Shown one piece after another: positions 31,719 through 38,854 of a stretch of DNA of 44,560 nt. The translations under genes were made by a program, and so were the position numbers. The notes beneath the pieces are model-generated. The model was given only the letters and a program-made list of their open reading frames with translations. It ran no database searches and was not told the origin of the DNA. Numbering within the stretch: position 1 is the stretch's first letter; every line of letters starts with the position of its first letter. Source of the DNA: a bacterium (GTDB taxonomy: Bacteria; 4484-113; JAFGCY01); NCBI GenBank assembly GCA_020849855.1, contig JADZFO010000055.1, positions 1 to 44,560 on the forward strand. Direction: 5' to 3'.

Positions 31719-34517
31719 CTAGCCCCGCACGATAAAGCAGCAGGCCTCATCCGCGGCGAGCTGCTCGAGACGCAGGACCTCGGCGATCAGCTCGGCGCTC
31801 CCCAGGTGCTCCAGCGGGATCAGGCGTCCGCCGGCCAGCAGGGCGAGGCCAGGGAGTTCACTGCCGCCATCGCCCCAGGCCGTGTGCCGCGCCAGGACCT
31901 GCGCCAGCACCGCTTCGCGCCCGGCCCCGCGCGCCGGGTAGTGCGCAGATAACCGCCCCTGCCAGAGCACGCGGCCAAAGTGCTGCAGGGCCAGGGCGGC
32001 TGTGCCGCGGCCCCTGCCCCGCCCGGCGCCAAACAGGCCGCCAGCGCGCCCGCCGGCCGCCGCGCCCGGCCTGCCGACAGGATGGCGTCCCGGGGGGCCA
32101 TAGCGCTCGTCCGCGCCGCTGTGGGCCTGCCAGAGCTGCATCCCCCCGCCGGCCCAGAGCAGGTCCGCGCCGCCTGTAGTGGCGGGTCTTGACCCGCCTT
32201 CTTCTACTGTAGGGGCGTGGGCTTGTCCCCGCCCGTCTTCTTCCGGACCGCGGACGCTCCCGTCCGCATCTTCTGGAGCGCCAGCCATGGGCTGGCGTGA
32301 TTCGGACGCCAGACTCTGTCTGGCGCTCCCAGGCCCGGCGCTCCCGCCCAGCAGATCTGCCGCCAGCGCGGCGAGCTGGGCATCCGTGTGCGGCTGCGCA
32401 TCCTGCTCATAAGGCCGGTTGCCGCGGCCGGTGACAGTCAGCACCTGGCGCTGCGGGTCGTAGTCATAGTCGGTGGACACCCGCTCGGAGCCCTGGGCCC
32501 GCAGTCGCTCGGCCACCTGCTCGGAGAGCTCGGCGATGTCCGCCGCCTTCGGGTCGGCCACCGTGCGGCTGAGGCTGACACAGGTCACGGCCAGGGCCGC
32601 ACCAATGGCGCTGATCACCGTGTGGTCGGCGATCAGACTCTGGCGCAGACCCAGCGCGCTGCCCACACTAACGGCAATCGTCGGGGCGCCACCGCCGCCA
32701 CCGACCAGCTGGAAGTGGCTCAGGTCCAGCTTCTGCGCTTTCGCAAGTTCGCGCACAGTATCGGTGACAATCTGACAGGTTGCTTGACGCGCTGAGATCA
32801 CTCGCAGCCTGGCCCGGTCCTGCTCGTCGGTTGTAAGCTGCGCGGCAGTTTCCACACCAGTTTCGCGGGCCAGTTCAGAATTCGCGAACTGCGCAAAGTC
32901 GGCGGCATGTATCAAGCGGGCCTTGCTAACCGGCTCAGTCATGCCAGCGCCAAGGGCATCCGCCGCGCTTAAGAGCTGCGCTTGGATGGGGCCATCTAGT
33001 TCACGCTCCAGTATCTGCCGCGCCCCCGGATTGCCGTCCAGCATCAGCTTCATGTCGGTCAGCGTGAAGGCGGCCTGACTGCCATCGCTCATTTCGCAGA
33101 CGAGGTATTCTTGCTCGCTGCCCGCTTCACGCCAGCGTGCAGGCGCCGCAAAGGACAGCCCCTGCTCGAGGGCCTGGAACAGATAAGGCAGGCCGGCGAT
33201 GTGCGCAGAGCGCGGGCCGAAGTGCGAGCCGTCGGCGCGCAGCATGCTGCCGCCACCCACGGCCACCGTGCGCAGCTCCAGCGCCGGGACCAGCAGGCGC
33301 TGGCCGCCCACCTCCGCAGAGCGCTGGCGCACCCGGCCGTCGGAAACGATGGTGATGTCGGTGGAGGTGCCCCCCACCTCGATAAAGACGAAGTCGGACA
33401 GGCCGCTTAAGTGCAGGGCGGCCGAGGCGCCGGCCGCCGGTCCGGAAAGCAGGGCGTTGATAGGCTGGCGCCGCATCTCGGAAATCGCCATCGCCCCGCC
33501 GTCCGAGCGCACCACCTGCAGGGCTACAGCTCCGCTCCCAGCCATTGGCGAAGGCCCACTTCCGCTGGCCTCGCCGGCTGCGGACTGCCGCATAGTATCA
33601 GGCAGGAGTTCCCGTACCGACCGCTCGGTATGTTCTGCCGTGGACAGCATGGTCGGCAGCATCGCGGCATTCACGATGGCCGTCCGCGCGCGGGCTGCGA
33701 GGCCCAGCACCTGGGTGATCTCGCCGGCGCAGACGACACTGTGGCCATGGGCGCGGTAGTGCGCCGCGGCGATGGGCTCGCGCATTTCATGCCGGCCGGC
33801 CAGGGGCTGCACGATGGCTACCGGCAGGCGGGGCGAGACCCAGAAGCCCGGCGGGATGCCGCCCTGACCCTCCCAGCCCTCCGCTGCCCCGCCGGGGCGC
33901 TGCCAGTCCGGCTCGGGCAGGATGCTCAGACTCCCCAGAGCACCGCCCGCCAGGCCGGCTTCTGATATTCCAGTAGTGGCGGGTCCTGACCCGCCTGTTC
34001 CCTGAGCGCGCAGGCCCGCCTCCGCATCTTCCGGAACCGCATCCTTGCGGACAGAAGTGTCCGCGGTCCGCAGGACAGGCTCCGCCGGAAAGACCTCCGC
34101 CGGGAAGGCCTCCGCCGTCACAGACTCCCAGGGGCAGAGCAGCTTCGGCCAGACCTTTACGTAATGCCCGCCGCCAAGCGGCAGCAGGCGTGGCGCCAGC
34201 GCGGCGGCAACCGCCTCGCGTTCGCCGGGGGGGTAAAGCGCCAGCAGGTGCACGCCGGAGAGGTCGCCCTCCAGCAGGGCGTTGGTGGCCTGGGTGGTGG
34301 AGTGCGCCACCAGCGTGATCTCATCGCGCGAGCGGCCCAGCGGGGCCAGGCGCTCCAGCAGCAGGGCCAGGACCTCGCCGATGCCCTGCGCCACTCCGGC
34401 GCTGGCCCGGTGCGTGGTTGGCACCCGCGCGCTGGCCAGCACCCTGCCGGGCGGCTCCAGCAGCACGCCGTGCGTGAAAGTGCCGCCAACGTCGATCCCG
34501 ATGCGCAGGCCAGACAT
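31719..34517 (-). CDS. Hydantoinase A/5-oxoprolinase-like protein with module inserts
   Basis: A 932-residue protein, against roughly 680-720 for typical HyuA. Family motifs are GIDVGGTFT at the N-terminus, HSTTQATNALLEG, FIEVGGTSTDI, the VAVGGGSML loop and the C-terminal LVGGGGGAPTIAVSVGSALG. Such enzymes hydrolyse cyclic amides, usually with ATP and a HyuB partner, which is absent here. The start is the ATG at 34515-34517, because TATAAT ends exactly 6 nt upstream; longer starts would include that promoter. The extra length comes mainly from Gly/Pro/Ser-rich loops, two of which (about residues 140-185 and 729-783) are encoded by palindromic modules of the intergenic families. HSTTQATNALL and GGTFTH differ slightly from consensus, so the substrate is uncertain. 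Confidence 0.85.
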   Translation of the reverse strand: MSGLRIGIDVGGTFTHGVLLEPPGRVLASARVPTTHRASAGVAQGIGEVLALLLERLAPLGRSRDEITLVAHSTTQATNALLEGDLSGVHLLALYPPGEREAVAAALAPRLLPLGGGHYVKVWPKLLCPWESVTAEAFPAEVFPAEPVLRTADTSVRKDAVPEDAEAGLRAQGTGGSGPATTGISEAGLAGGALGSLSILPEPDWQRPGGAAEGWEGQGGIPPGFWVSPRLPVAIVQPLAGRHEMREPIAAAHYRAHGHSVVCAGEITQVLGLAARARTAIVNAAMLPTMLSTAEHTERSVRELLPDTMRQSAAGEASGSGPSPMAGSGAVALQVVRSDGGAMAISEMRRQPINALLSGPAAGASAALHLSGLSDFVFIEVGGTSTDITIVSDGRVRQRSAEVGGQRLLVPALELRTVAVGGGSMLRADGSHFGPRSAHIAGLPYLFQALEQGLSFAAPARWREAGSEQEYLVCEMSDGSQAAFTLTDMKLMLDGNPGARQILERELDGPIQAQLLSAADALGAGMTEPVSKARLIHAADFAQFANSELARETGVETAAQLTTDEQDRARLRVISARQATCQIVTDTVRELAKAQKLDLSHFQLVGGGGGAPTIAVSVGSALGLRQSLIADHTVISAIGAALAVTCVSLSRTVADPKAADIAELSEQVAERLRAQGSERVSTDYDYDPQRQVLTVTGRGNRPYEQDAQPHTDAQLAALAADLLGGSAGPGSARQSLASESRQPMAGAPEDADGSVRGPEEDGRGQAHAPTVEEGGSRPATTGGADLLWAGGGMQLWQAHSGADERYGPPGRHPVGRPGAAAGGRAGGLFGAGRGRGRGTAALALQHFGRVLWQGRLSAHYPARGAGREAVLAQVLARHTAWGDGGSELPGLALLAGGRLIPLEHLGSAELIAEVLRLEQLAADEACCFIVRG
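31721..31790 (-). repeat. 70-bp direct repeat (right copy, in the 3' end of the hydantoinase gene)
   Basis: The functional copy of the repeat at 30883-30952, with 4 mismatches in 70. The copies start 838 bp apart. Confidence 0.88.
32175..32329. repeat. In-frame cluster of five palindromic modules in the hydantoinase gene
   Basis: Modules in order: TGTAGTGGCGGGTC-TT-GACCCGCC, TGTAGGGGCGTGGG (with CCCCGCCC), GGACCGCGGACG-CTCC-CGTCCGC, GGAGCGCCAGCC-AT-GGGCTGGC and GGACGCCAGACTCTGTCTGG. TTCTTC-like linkers separate them, as in the intergenic cluster after tam. The minus-strand translation includes GGSRPATT. Confidence 0.9.
33972..34071. repeat. In-frame palindromic modules in the hydantoinase gene, N-terminal
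   Basis: AGTAGTGGCGGGTC-CT-GACCCGCC (33972-33995), CCGCATCCTTGCGG and GGACAGAAGTGTCC/GCGGTCCGC further right. The translation includes GSGPATT, close to the GGSRPATT of the other insertions. Confidence 0.82.
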
Positions 34518-34523
34518 GACTGG

Positions 34524-34529
34524 ATTATA
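34524..34529 (-). promoter_or_regulatory. -10 hexamer TATAAT, probable leaderless start
   Basis: A perfect TATAAT on the minus strand ends exactly 6 nt (CCAGTC) before the hydantoinase ATG, with no Shine-Dalgarno. Confidence 0.65.
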
Positions 34530-34639
34530 GGGCGGACAGCGTTCTGGCAGTGCGGCAATTGGGCTTTGCAGCAAAACTCCAAAACAGCAGAGCAGAACAA
34601 TGCTGAGCTTAAGCGAATCCCACGTTGTCAATCTCTGCG

Positions 34640-34736
34640 GTTCTTCTTTCGTGCTTTTGTGGTTGGCCCTCCCAGGCGGTCATGCGCGCGTGGGGAACGG
34701 GAGGCTAACCACCAAAACACCAAAGCACAAAAAGGT
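34640..34736. repeat. Imperfect palindrome of the CTTGGTG family
   Basis: The left arm has TTCGTGCTTTTGTGGTTGGC then CCTCCC; the right arm has GGGAGGCTAACCACCAAAAC followed by ACCAAAGCAC. It directly adjoins the right 36-bp inverted repeat. Confidence 0.75.
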
Positions 34737-34741
34737 AAGTT

Positions 34742-34777
34742 TGGACTTCTGGACTTCCCCCGATTTGGTGGACACCC
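34742..34777 (-). repeat. 36-bp inverted repeat, right copy
   Basis: On the minus strand it begins GGGTGTCCACCAAATCGGGG. It matches the left copy at 35 of 36 positions and faces it across 5.6 kb. Confidence 0.9.
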
Positions 34778-34976
34778 AGTTAAGTCACAGCACGGCTGGC
34801 TGAGCTGTTGCATACTCGGAAGAGGATGAAGCGGACCGGACCGGCCCGGAGCTGAAGGGGTGCGGAGTCGCCGGCAGAAGTAGTAGCCGCGAGTCCCAGT
34901 CGGAAGCCCGGCCCAGGCGGAAGCGCGGCCCAGCAGGGCAGATGCGCTTCTCCAATCTGAAACACGGCCTGGTTAT

Positions 34977-35093
34977 TTGGCGTTTTGGTGCTTTGGTGGT
35001 GAGCCTCCCCCAGCGCGGCTCAGGCAGCAGATGCACCTCCTCTTGCAGAAGCACAGCCCTGGCTCTTTGGTGTTTTGGTGCTTTGGTGGTAAA
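34977..35093. repeat. Two direct copies of TTTGGnGTTTTGGTGCTTTG
   Basis: Copies at about 34977-35002 and 35069-35093, each going on into GTGGT and then a C-rich run. They are single arms of the CTTGGTG family, about 92 bp apart. Confidence 0.75.
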
Positions 35094-35140
35094 ACTCCCC
35101 CCGGCTGCGCTGTTCGGACTTATTCAAGTCTGCTGATCTA

Positions 35141-35156
35141 TGTTTCACGTGAAACA
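35141..35156. promoter_or_regulatory. parS site (perfect)
   Basis: TGTTTCACGTGAAACA, a perfect 16-bp palindrome identical to the broadly conserved bacterial parS that ParB binds near replication origins. It lies about 2.3 kb from dnaN. Confidence 0.9.
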
Positions 35157-35327
35157 GTTCGATGATGCCGGCTGTTTATAACTCTTCCGTGCCCGCCTCC
35201 GCTCTGCAAGCCTGCCATGCGGCAATGTTTAAGCTCATCAGTAGGGTTTCAGCTCGTCATTGACCATAACCAGCCAGCGCAGCCAGCTCGATCTCCCTTT
35301 GCGTACTTATCAACTCAGTAGTATCTA

Positions 35328-35343
35328 CGTTTCACGTGAAACT
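35328..35343. promoter_or_regulatory. parS-like site (14/16 match)
   Basis: CGTTTCACGTGAAACT differs from the perfect parS only at the two outermost positions. It lies 187 bp from the first site. Confidence 0.8.
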
Positions 35344-35663
35344 GCTGAGAGTGTCTACGCTGGATATTGCTTCTTCGTCTCTCAAGTCAGCCGAAGCGTT
35401 CTCTGCGCCGCAGGACAGCAGATGCAACCAATCCGGCGCTGTGACCTGCTGAGAGCTGAGCTCCTTTGAAGCGGGCCGCAAGCCGGCCGAGCCCAAACTC
35501 GCTGAACTTGTCGAAGGCCGGGCCAGATTAAATCCGCCGGCGCGGCGTAACCACACAGGCCTCCCTGGAGTCTTTATGCTTGCGGGAAGCGCGAGGCGCT
35601 CGTAAGCCGTCGAAAGGCGGCGCAATCGCCGGGCCAGGCCGAGCTGGCTCGGCACTGCAATGA

Positions 35664-35927
35664 TTATCTCGGCCTCGCAGGACAGGTGGATTTATGGGCG
35701 GCCGCAGCAATAGCGGCCCCTGGCAACAGCTGCCTTGAGCGCTGTGCGTCTCTGGAAGTATCACAACCTTCTCGGACAGTTCCTTTGCCCGGCGGCCGCG
35801 GAAAAATCAGCGCCAGGCCGACAAGAAGGAAAGCTGCTGACGCAATCAGGCAGAAGCGGACACCTAGCAGAGAATCCGCCGCCGCATGGAAGGCATATGG
35901 CATGTGATCGCTGGCCCAGACAGCCAA
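35664..35927 (-). CDS. Possible small membrane protein
   Basis: An 87-residue frame with one hydrophobic segment (VRFCLIASAAFLLVGLALIF) and a polar tail. The longest form begins at TTG, and no Shine-Dalgarno or good -10 is seen. It lies between the parS sites and the HD-domain gene. It may be spurious. Confidence 0.25.
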   Translation of the reverse strand: MAVWASDHMPYAFHAAADSLLGVRFCLIASAAFLLVGLALIFPRPPGKGTVREGCDTSRDAQRSRQLLPGAAIAAAAHKSTCPARPR

Positions 35928-35936
35928 ATACGACTT

Positions 35937-36056
35937 CTAAGCCTTGAAGAACAGCCTAGACAGAAGCAATAGCAGGTCCGCCAGTACTAAAGCCGCGACA
36001 GCCAGACCTCGTGATCTGCCGCTTCCCTGCACAGCGCTGTCTGCCATCCCTGCCAT
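35937..36056 (-). CDS. Possible 39-residue single-pass membrane peptide
   Basis: The predicted peptide has a polar N-terminus (MAGMADSAVQGSGRSR) and one strongly hydrophobic helix (GLAVAALVLADLLLLLSRLF), ending KA. It begins 29 bp after the HD-domain gene's stop on the same strand. AGGTGG just before the first ATG, or GCAGGG before the second, could act as ribosome-binding site. There are no homologues I can name. Confidence 0.4.
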   Translation of the reverse strand: MAGMADSAVQGSGRSRGLAVAALVLADLLLLLSRLFFKA

Positions 36057-36085
36057 GCCACCTAAAGCTGGCTCGATCAGCCGGA

Positions 36086-36868
36086 CTAGCTCAGCTCGGT
36101 GTCGTTGATCTCCAGCTTGAAGCTGCAGCCCAGGTAATGCGCGGCCCCGCGGCACATGTCCATGCGGCTGAGGAAGATCTGGAAGTAGTCCATCACCGTG
36201 GCGATGGAGGTATCGACCTCCAGCTCAAGATGGATCGCCCGCCCGGTCTGGGCCTGGACCTGCTGCGTGTCGTCGTCATCCACCCACAGCGCGCACTTGG
36301 TGACGGCATAGTTCACCTGGTCGTGGATGTCGTGGTTCTGCGGGTCATAGTTGCGCACCCGGGTGCGGTGCACATCGCTCTTGTCGGCGATCACCACCGC
36401 GGCGCAGACATTGTTCAGCACCTGGCCATACTGCTCTTCGTGGTTTCCCACGGCGCTGAGCACCACGCCCAGCTCGCGCACGTCCATGCCAAAGCGCTGC
36501 AGCAGGCCATAGAGCATCGCCGCCCCGGTCTGGCCATGGTTGGTGCGGCCGATGAAGTTGCCGATATCATGCAGGTAGCCGGCGGTCATCGCCAGGTCCA
36601 CCTCGCGCTCGGGGTGGTCCAGCACCCGCAGCAGCATGCCAGCATAGGTCGCCACGCGGTTGGAGTGCCTGAGGCCATGCTCGGTGAAGCCGATGACCCC
36701 CAGGTGCTCATTGGCCAGTTTGATCAGCTGGCTGATCTCCGGGTCGGCCTGGACCCTGGTGAAGATCCCGCCCGGGACTTTTGGGTCGCTGAAGGGGGGC
36801 CTTTGATTACGGACGGGCGCGCTTCCGTTTGAGCTGCCCACCAGCACGGTGTTTTGATCTTTAGTCAT
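36086..36868 (-). CDS. HD-domain phosphohydrolase
   Basis: About 260 residues from the ATG at 36866-36868 (MTKDQNTVLV); a TTG 45 nt further upstream is in frame, and neither has a clear Shine-Dalgarno. The metal-binding residues of an HD domain are visible: His in EHGLRHSNRV, the HD pair in AGYLHDIGNF, further His in RTNHGQ and GNHEEQ, and Asp in IADKSDVHR. It is cytosolic. Members hydrolyse phosphate esters (nucleotides, cyclic dinucleotides, RNA ends); the substrate cannot be read here. The C-terminal about 80 residues (VDTSIATVMDYFQIFLSRMD) look like a separate small domain. It is divergent from dnaN across the candidate origin. Confidence 0.85.
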   Translation of the reverse strand: MTKDQNTVLVGSSNGSAPVRNQRPPFSDPKVPGGIFTRVQADPEISQLIKLANEHLGVIGFTEHGLRHSNRVATYAGMLLRVLDHPEREVDLAMTAGYLHDIGNFIGRTNHGQTGAAMLYGLLQRFGMDVRELGVVLSAVGNHEEQYGQVLNNVCAAVVIADKSDVHRTRVRNYDPQNHDIHDQVNYAVTKCALWVDDDDTQQVQAQTGRAIHLELEVDTSIATVMDYFQIFLSRMDMCRGAAHYLGCSFKLEINDTELS

Positions 36869-36904
36869 ATTTAAAGCCAGAGACCGTAAGAGGCTCAGGG
36901 ATAG

Positions 36905-37210
36905 TGTGGACAAGCTGCTGCCCCGGCCCCTGAAGCCTGATCCGGCCTCGAATTATACCCCTCAAGGCCTGTTTACAGCTTCCCACACAGTCCCGCGGCC
37001 GCGCAAGCCCGGCCCGCCGGCAGCCTTTTTTGCCCACGCGAAGGCCAAGGCTCTTCAAGGCCCTTACCCGCAAACTGTGGACAAGCGCATGCAGCTTGGC
37101 CTGAGTGTTGACTCCACGCTGATCAACACTGTTTCAGCAGAGATGAAGCAGGACTTATATAATGAGTTCACCAACGGGGATAAACACCCGGGGGATGCCA
37201 GTTATCCGCA
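36905..37210. other. Candidate replication origin with DnaA-box-like 9-mers
   Basis: TGTGGACAA occurs at 36905-36913 and 37076-37084; its complement TTGTCCACA is the usual DnaA box form in GC-rich bacteria. TTATCCGCA lies at 37202-37210 and a weaker CGGGGATAA at 37175-37183. An AT-rich stretch (CTTATATAATGAG, about 37154-37166) lies among them. It stands immediately upstream of dnaN and 1.6-2.1 kb from the parS sites, and gene direction switches here. No dnaA gene is in the window. Confidence 0.6.
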
Positions 37211-37247
37211 GCGCCCCCTGCGGCTGGCCAGGGAAAGAGGCAAGATT

Positions 37248-37346
37248 ATGAGCTCAGACTCATTCATCTACTTAGTCGGCTGTTGGTTTCTTGGACTTTG
37301 TTCCATCATCGCAGCAATGCTCCAACGGCAAAGCCAGCAACGCTAA
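37248..37346 (+). CDS. Possible 32-residue single-pass membrane peptide
   Basis: MSSDSFIYLVGCWFLGLCSI then IAAMLQRQSQQR, one hydrophobic helix with a basic/polar tail. AGAGG lies about 9 nt before the ATG and a strong terminator follows directly, which supports a short independent gene. It lies between the DnaA-box cluster and dnaN. Confidence 0.5.
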   Translation: MSSDSFIYLVGCWFLGLCSIIAAMLQRQSQQR

Positions 37347-37351
37347 TGTTG

Positions 37352-37373
37352 AGCCCCCGAATGGGGGCTTTTT
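37352..37373 (+). terminator. Rho-independent terminator before dnaN
   Basis: AGCCCCC (37352-37358), loop GAAT, GGGGGCT (37363-37369) and TTTTT. It separates the origin region from the dnaN promoter. Confidence 0.9.
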
Positions 37374-37374
37374 G

Positions 37375-37403
37375 TTACCTGCCCTAGAAGATTCACCTAT
37401 AAT
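37375..37403 (+). promoter_or_regulatory. dnaN promoter
   Basis: -10 TATAAT (37398-37403), a 17-nt spacer and a poor -35 TTACCT (37375-37380). This leaves a leader of about 75 nt with a Shine-Dalgarno (GAGGCAAGG) before dnaN. Confidence 0.65.
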
Positions 37404-37484
37404 GACCCTCGAGGGGATCATCTCCCTTACGCTGCGAGCGAGGCTGTATCTGCAAATGAACGCCGCAGCAAATTGAGGCAAGGC

Positions 37485-38615
37485 ATGCGAGTTGTTATCA
37501 GCCAGGAACTGCTGGCCGGCGCGCTGGCGATCGCCGGCAAGGCCGTCTCCTCACGCACCGTCAATCCGGTGCTGGGCCATATCCGCGTCGTCGCCGACGA
37601 GGGCCACCTGACCTTCACCGGTACCGACGGCGATTTCTGGATCCGCCGCGCCATTGCGGTGCCGGACGCCACGCCCGGCCGCGTGCTGGTGCCGGCGGCG
37701 CTCTTCCAGGCCCTGGTCTCACGCCTGCCCAAGAAGCCGATCACCCTCGAGGTTGAAGGCGGCCAGCTGAACCTCTCCGTGGCCCGCAGTACCTATGACA
37801 TCACGGTAATGGGCGACGAGAATTTCCCCGAGCTGCCGGACTACAGCGGCTCGCGCCTTTGCACCCTTCCCGCCGCCGTGCTTAAGCGCAGCCTGCTGCA
37901 GACAGTCTTCAGCGCGGTGAAGGAGTCCTCCACCGGCGGTGTGCACTACACCAACGGCGTGCTCTTCAGCTTCAAGGGCGGCCGCCTGGACATCGTGGCC
38001 ACCGACGGCCACCGCCTGGCCCTGCGCCGCAACTCCGGCCTCTCGGGCATCGACACCCCGGACCGCGACCTGCTGCTGCCGGCCCGCGTGGCCGACGAGC
38101 TGGAGAAGATGCTGCCGGATGACGAGGATGCGGCGGTGGAGCTTTACCACCACGGCAACCAGGTCTTCTTCGCCTTCGGCGCCCAGCTGGTGGCCTCGGC
38201 CCTGCTGGATGTGCGCTTCCCGGACTATGAGCGCGTGATCCCCAAGGAGATCGAATCGCGGGTGCACTGCGGCCGCGAGGAGCTTTCCGACGCCCTGGCC
38301 CGCGTGCTGCTGGTCTGCCGCCAGAAGGACCAGAACCCGGTGGCGCGGCTGAGCGCCAGCGGCGAGACCCTCGCGGCCTCCAGCGAGGCGGGGGAGATCG
38401 GCAAGGGCACCGAGGAGCTGGCCTGCGAGATGGCCGGCAAGACCGATGCCGAGGTCAAGGTGGCGCTCAACCCGCAGTACCTGATCGACGCGCTCAAGGC
38501 CCTCTCCGGCGAGCAGGTCACCCTGAACTGGATCTCCGAGATCCAGCCGGTAATGCTGACCAGCTCCCGCGAGCCGGACTTTACTTACATCGTGATGCCG
38601 ATCCGGATGGATTAG
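37485..38615 (+). CDS. dnaN: DNA polymerase III beta subunit (sliding clamp)
   Basis: The 376-residue product has the length and three-domain layout of the bacterial clamp that holds DNA polymerase III on the template. Recognisable blocks are the N-terminal MRVVISQELLAGALAIAGKA, FPELPDY near the end of domain 1, TDGHRLALRR in domain 2, FPDYERVIP, and the C-terminal NPQYLIDALKAL ending in MPIRMD (the MPxR tail of the binding pocket). The start is the ATG at 37485, preceded by GAGG; a TTG 12 nt upstream is in frame but overlaps the Shine-Dalgarno. It is often next to the replication origin. It is cytosolic and essential. Confidence 0.98.
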   Translation: MRVVISQELLAGALAIAGKAVSSRTVNPVLGHIRVVADEGHLTFTGTDGDFWIRRAIAVPDATPGRVLVPAALFQALVSRLPKKPITLEVEGGQLNLSVARSTYDITVMGDENFPELPDYSGSRLCTLPAAVLKRSLLQTVFSAVKESSTGGVHYTNGVLFSFKGGRLDIVATDGHRLALRRNSGLSGIDTPDRDLLLPARVADELEKMLPDDEDAAVELYHHGNQVFFAFGAQLVASALLDVRFPDYERVIPKEIESRVHCGREELSDALARVLLVCRQKDQNPVARLSASGETLAASSEAGEIGKGTEELACEMAGKTDAEVKVALNPQYLIDALKALSGEQVTLNWISEIQPVMLTSSREPDFTYIVMPIRMD

Positions 38616-38631
38616 GGGAGCGGGATTCCGG

Positions 38632-38806
38632 ATTCACACAGAGTGAACCGAGAAACAGAGTCTCACAAAGGGCAGGGACCAGTCGGCGCTAATATACATT
38701 AGTTTAGGTATCCGAAGGATTGCGCTTACCTGCCGCATCAGCTCCTTCCCATGTAGGTCTTCCTCCGTGCATCTCTGTCCGCTCTGTTACTCCGTGTGAA
38801 TCTTAC
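38632..38806. repeat. Long imperfect palindrome of the CTCCGTG/CTCTGT type
   Basis: The left arm (about 38633-38662, GATTCACACAGAGTGAACCG ... AACAGAG) pairs with the right arm (about 38768-38806, CTCTGTTACTCCGTGTGAAT). A small palindrome CTAAT-ATAC-ATTAG lies between the arms. The 240-bp gap between dnaN and the DUF4259 gene has no gene. Confidence 0.7.
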
Positions 38807-38820
38807 GCTTCTTCACAGCC

Positions 38821-38826
38821 TACAAT
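38821..38826 (+). promoter_or_regulatory. -10 hexamer TACAAT for the DUF4259 gene
   Basis: TACAAT lies 28 nt before the ATG, and here a Shine-Dalgarno (AGGAG) follows. It therefore contrasts with the leaderless genes, which have TACAAT only 6 nt before the start. Confidence 0.5.
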
Positions 38827-38854
38827 GCAGCCATCAACGACAACAGGAGCAGGC

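Larger units (their letters stand above)
34518..35663. other. Gene-poor region with repeats and parS-like sites
   Basis: About 1.1 kb with no gene I can support. It holds the hydantoinase promoter, the right 36-bp inverted repeat, several CTTGGTG-type repeats, two parS-like sites and, near 35.50-35.52 kb, a CGCTGAACTTGTCGAAGGC sequence of a kind widely dispersed in environmental genomes. Confidence 0.55.

Noticed and set aside
34518-34631. N-terminal extension of the hydantoinase to 34631
   Set aside because: It would include the TATAAT promoter, and the family N-terminus (GIDVGGTFT) begins just after the ATG at 34517.
36906-37346. 146-codon plus-strand frame across the origin region
   Set aside because: It runs through both TGTGGACAA boxes and lacks a start signal; only its last 32 codons have a ribosome-binding site and protein character, and these are reported separately.
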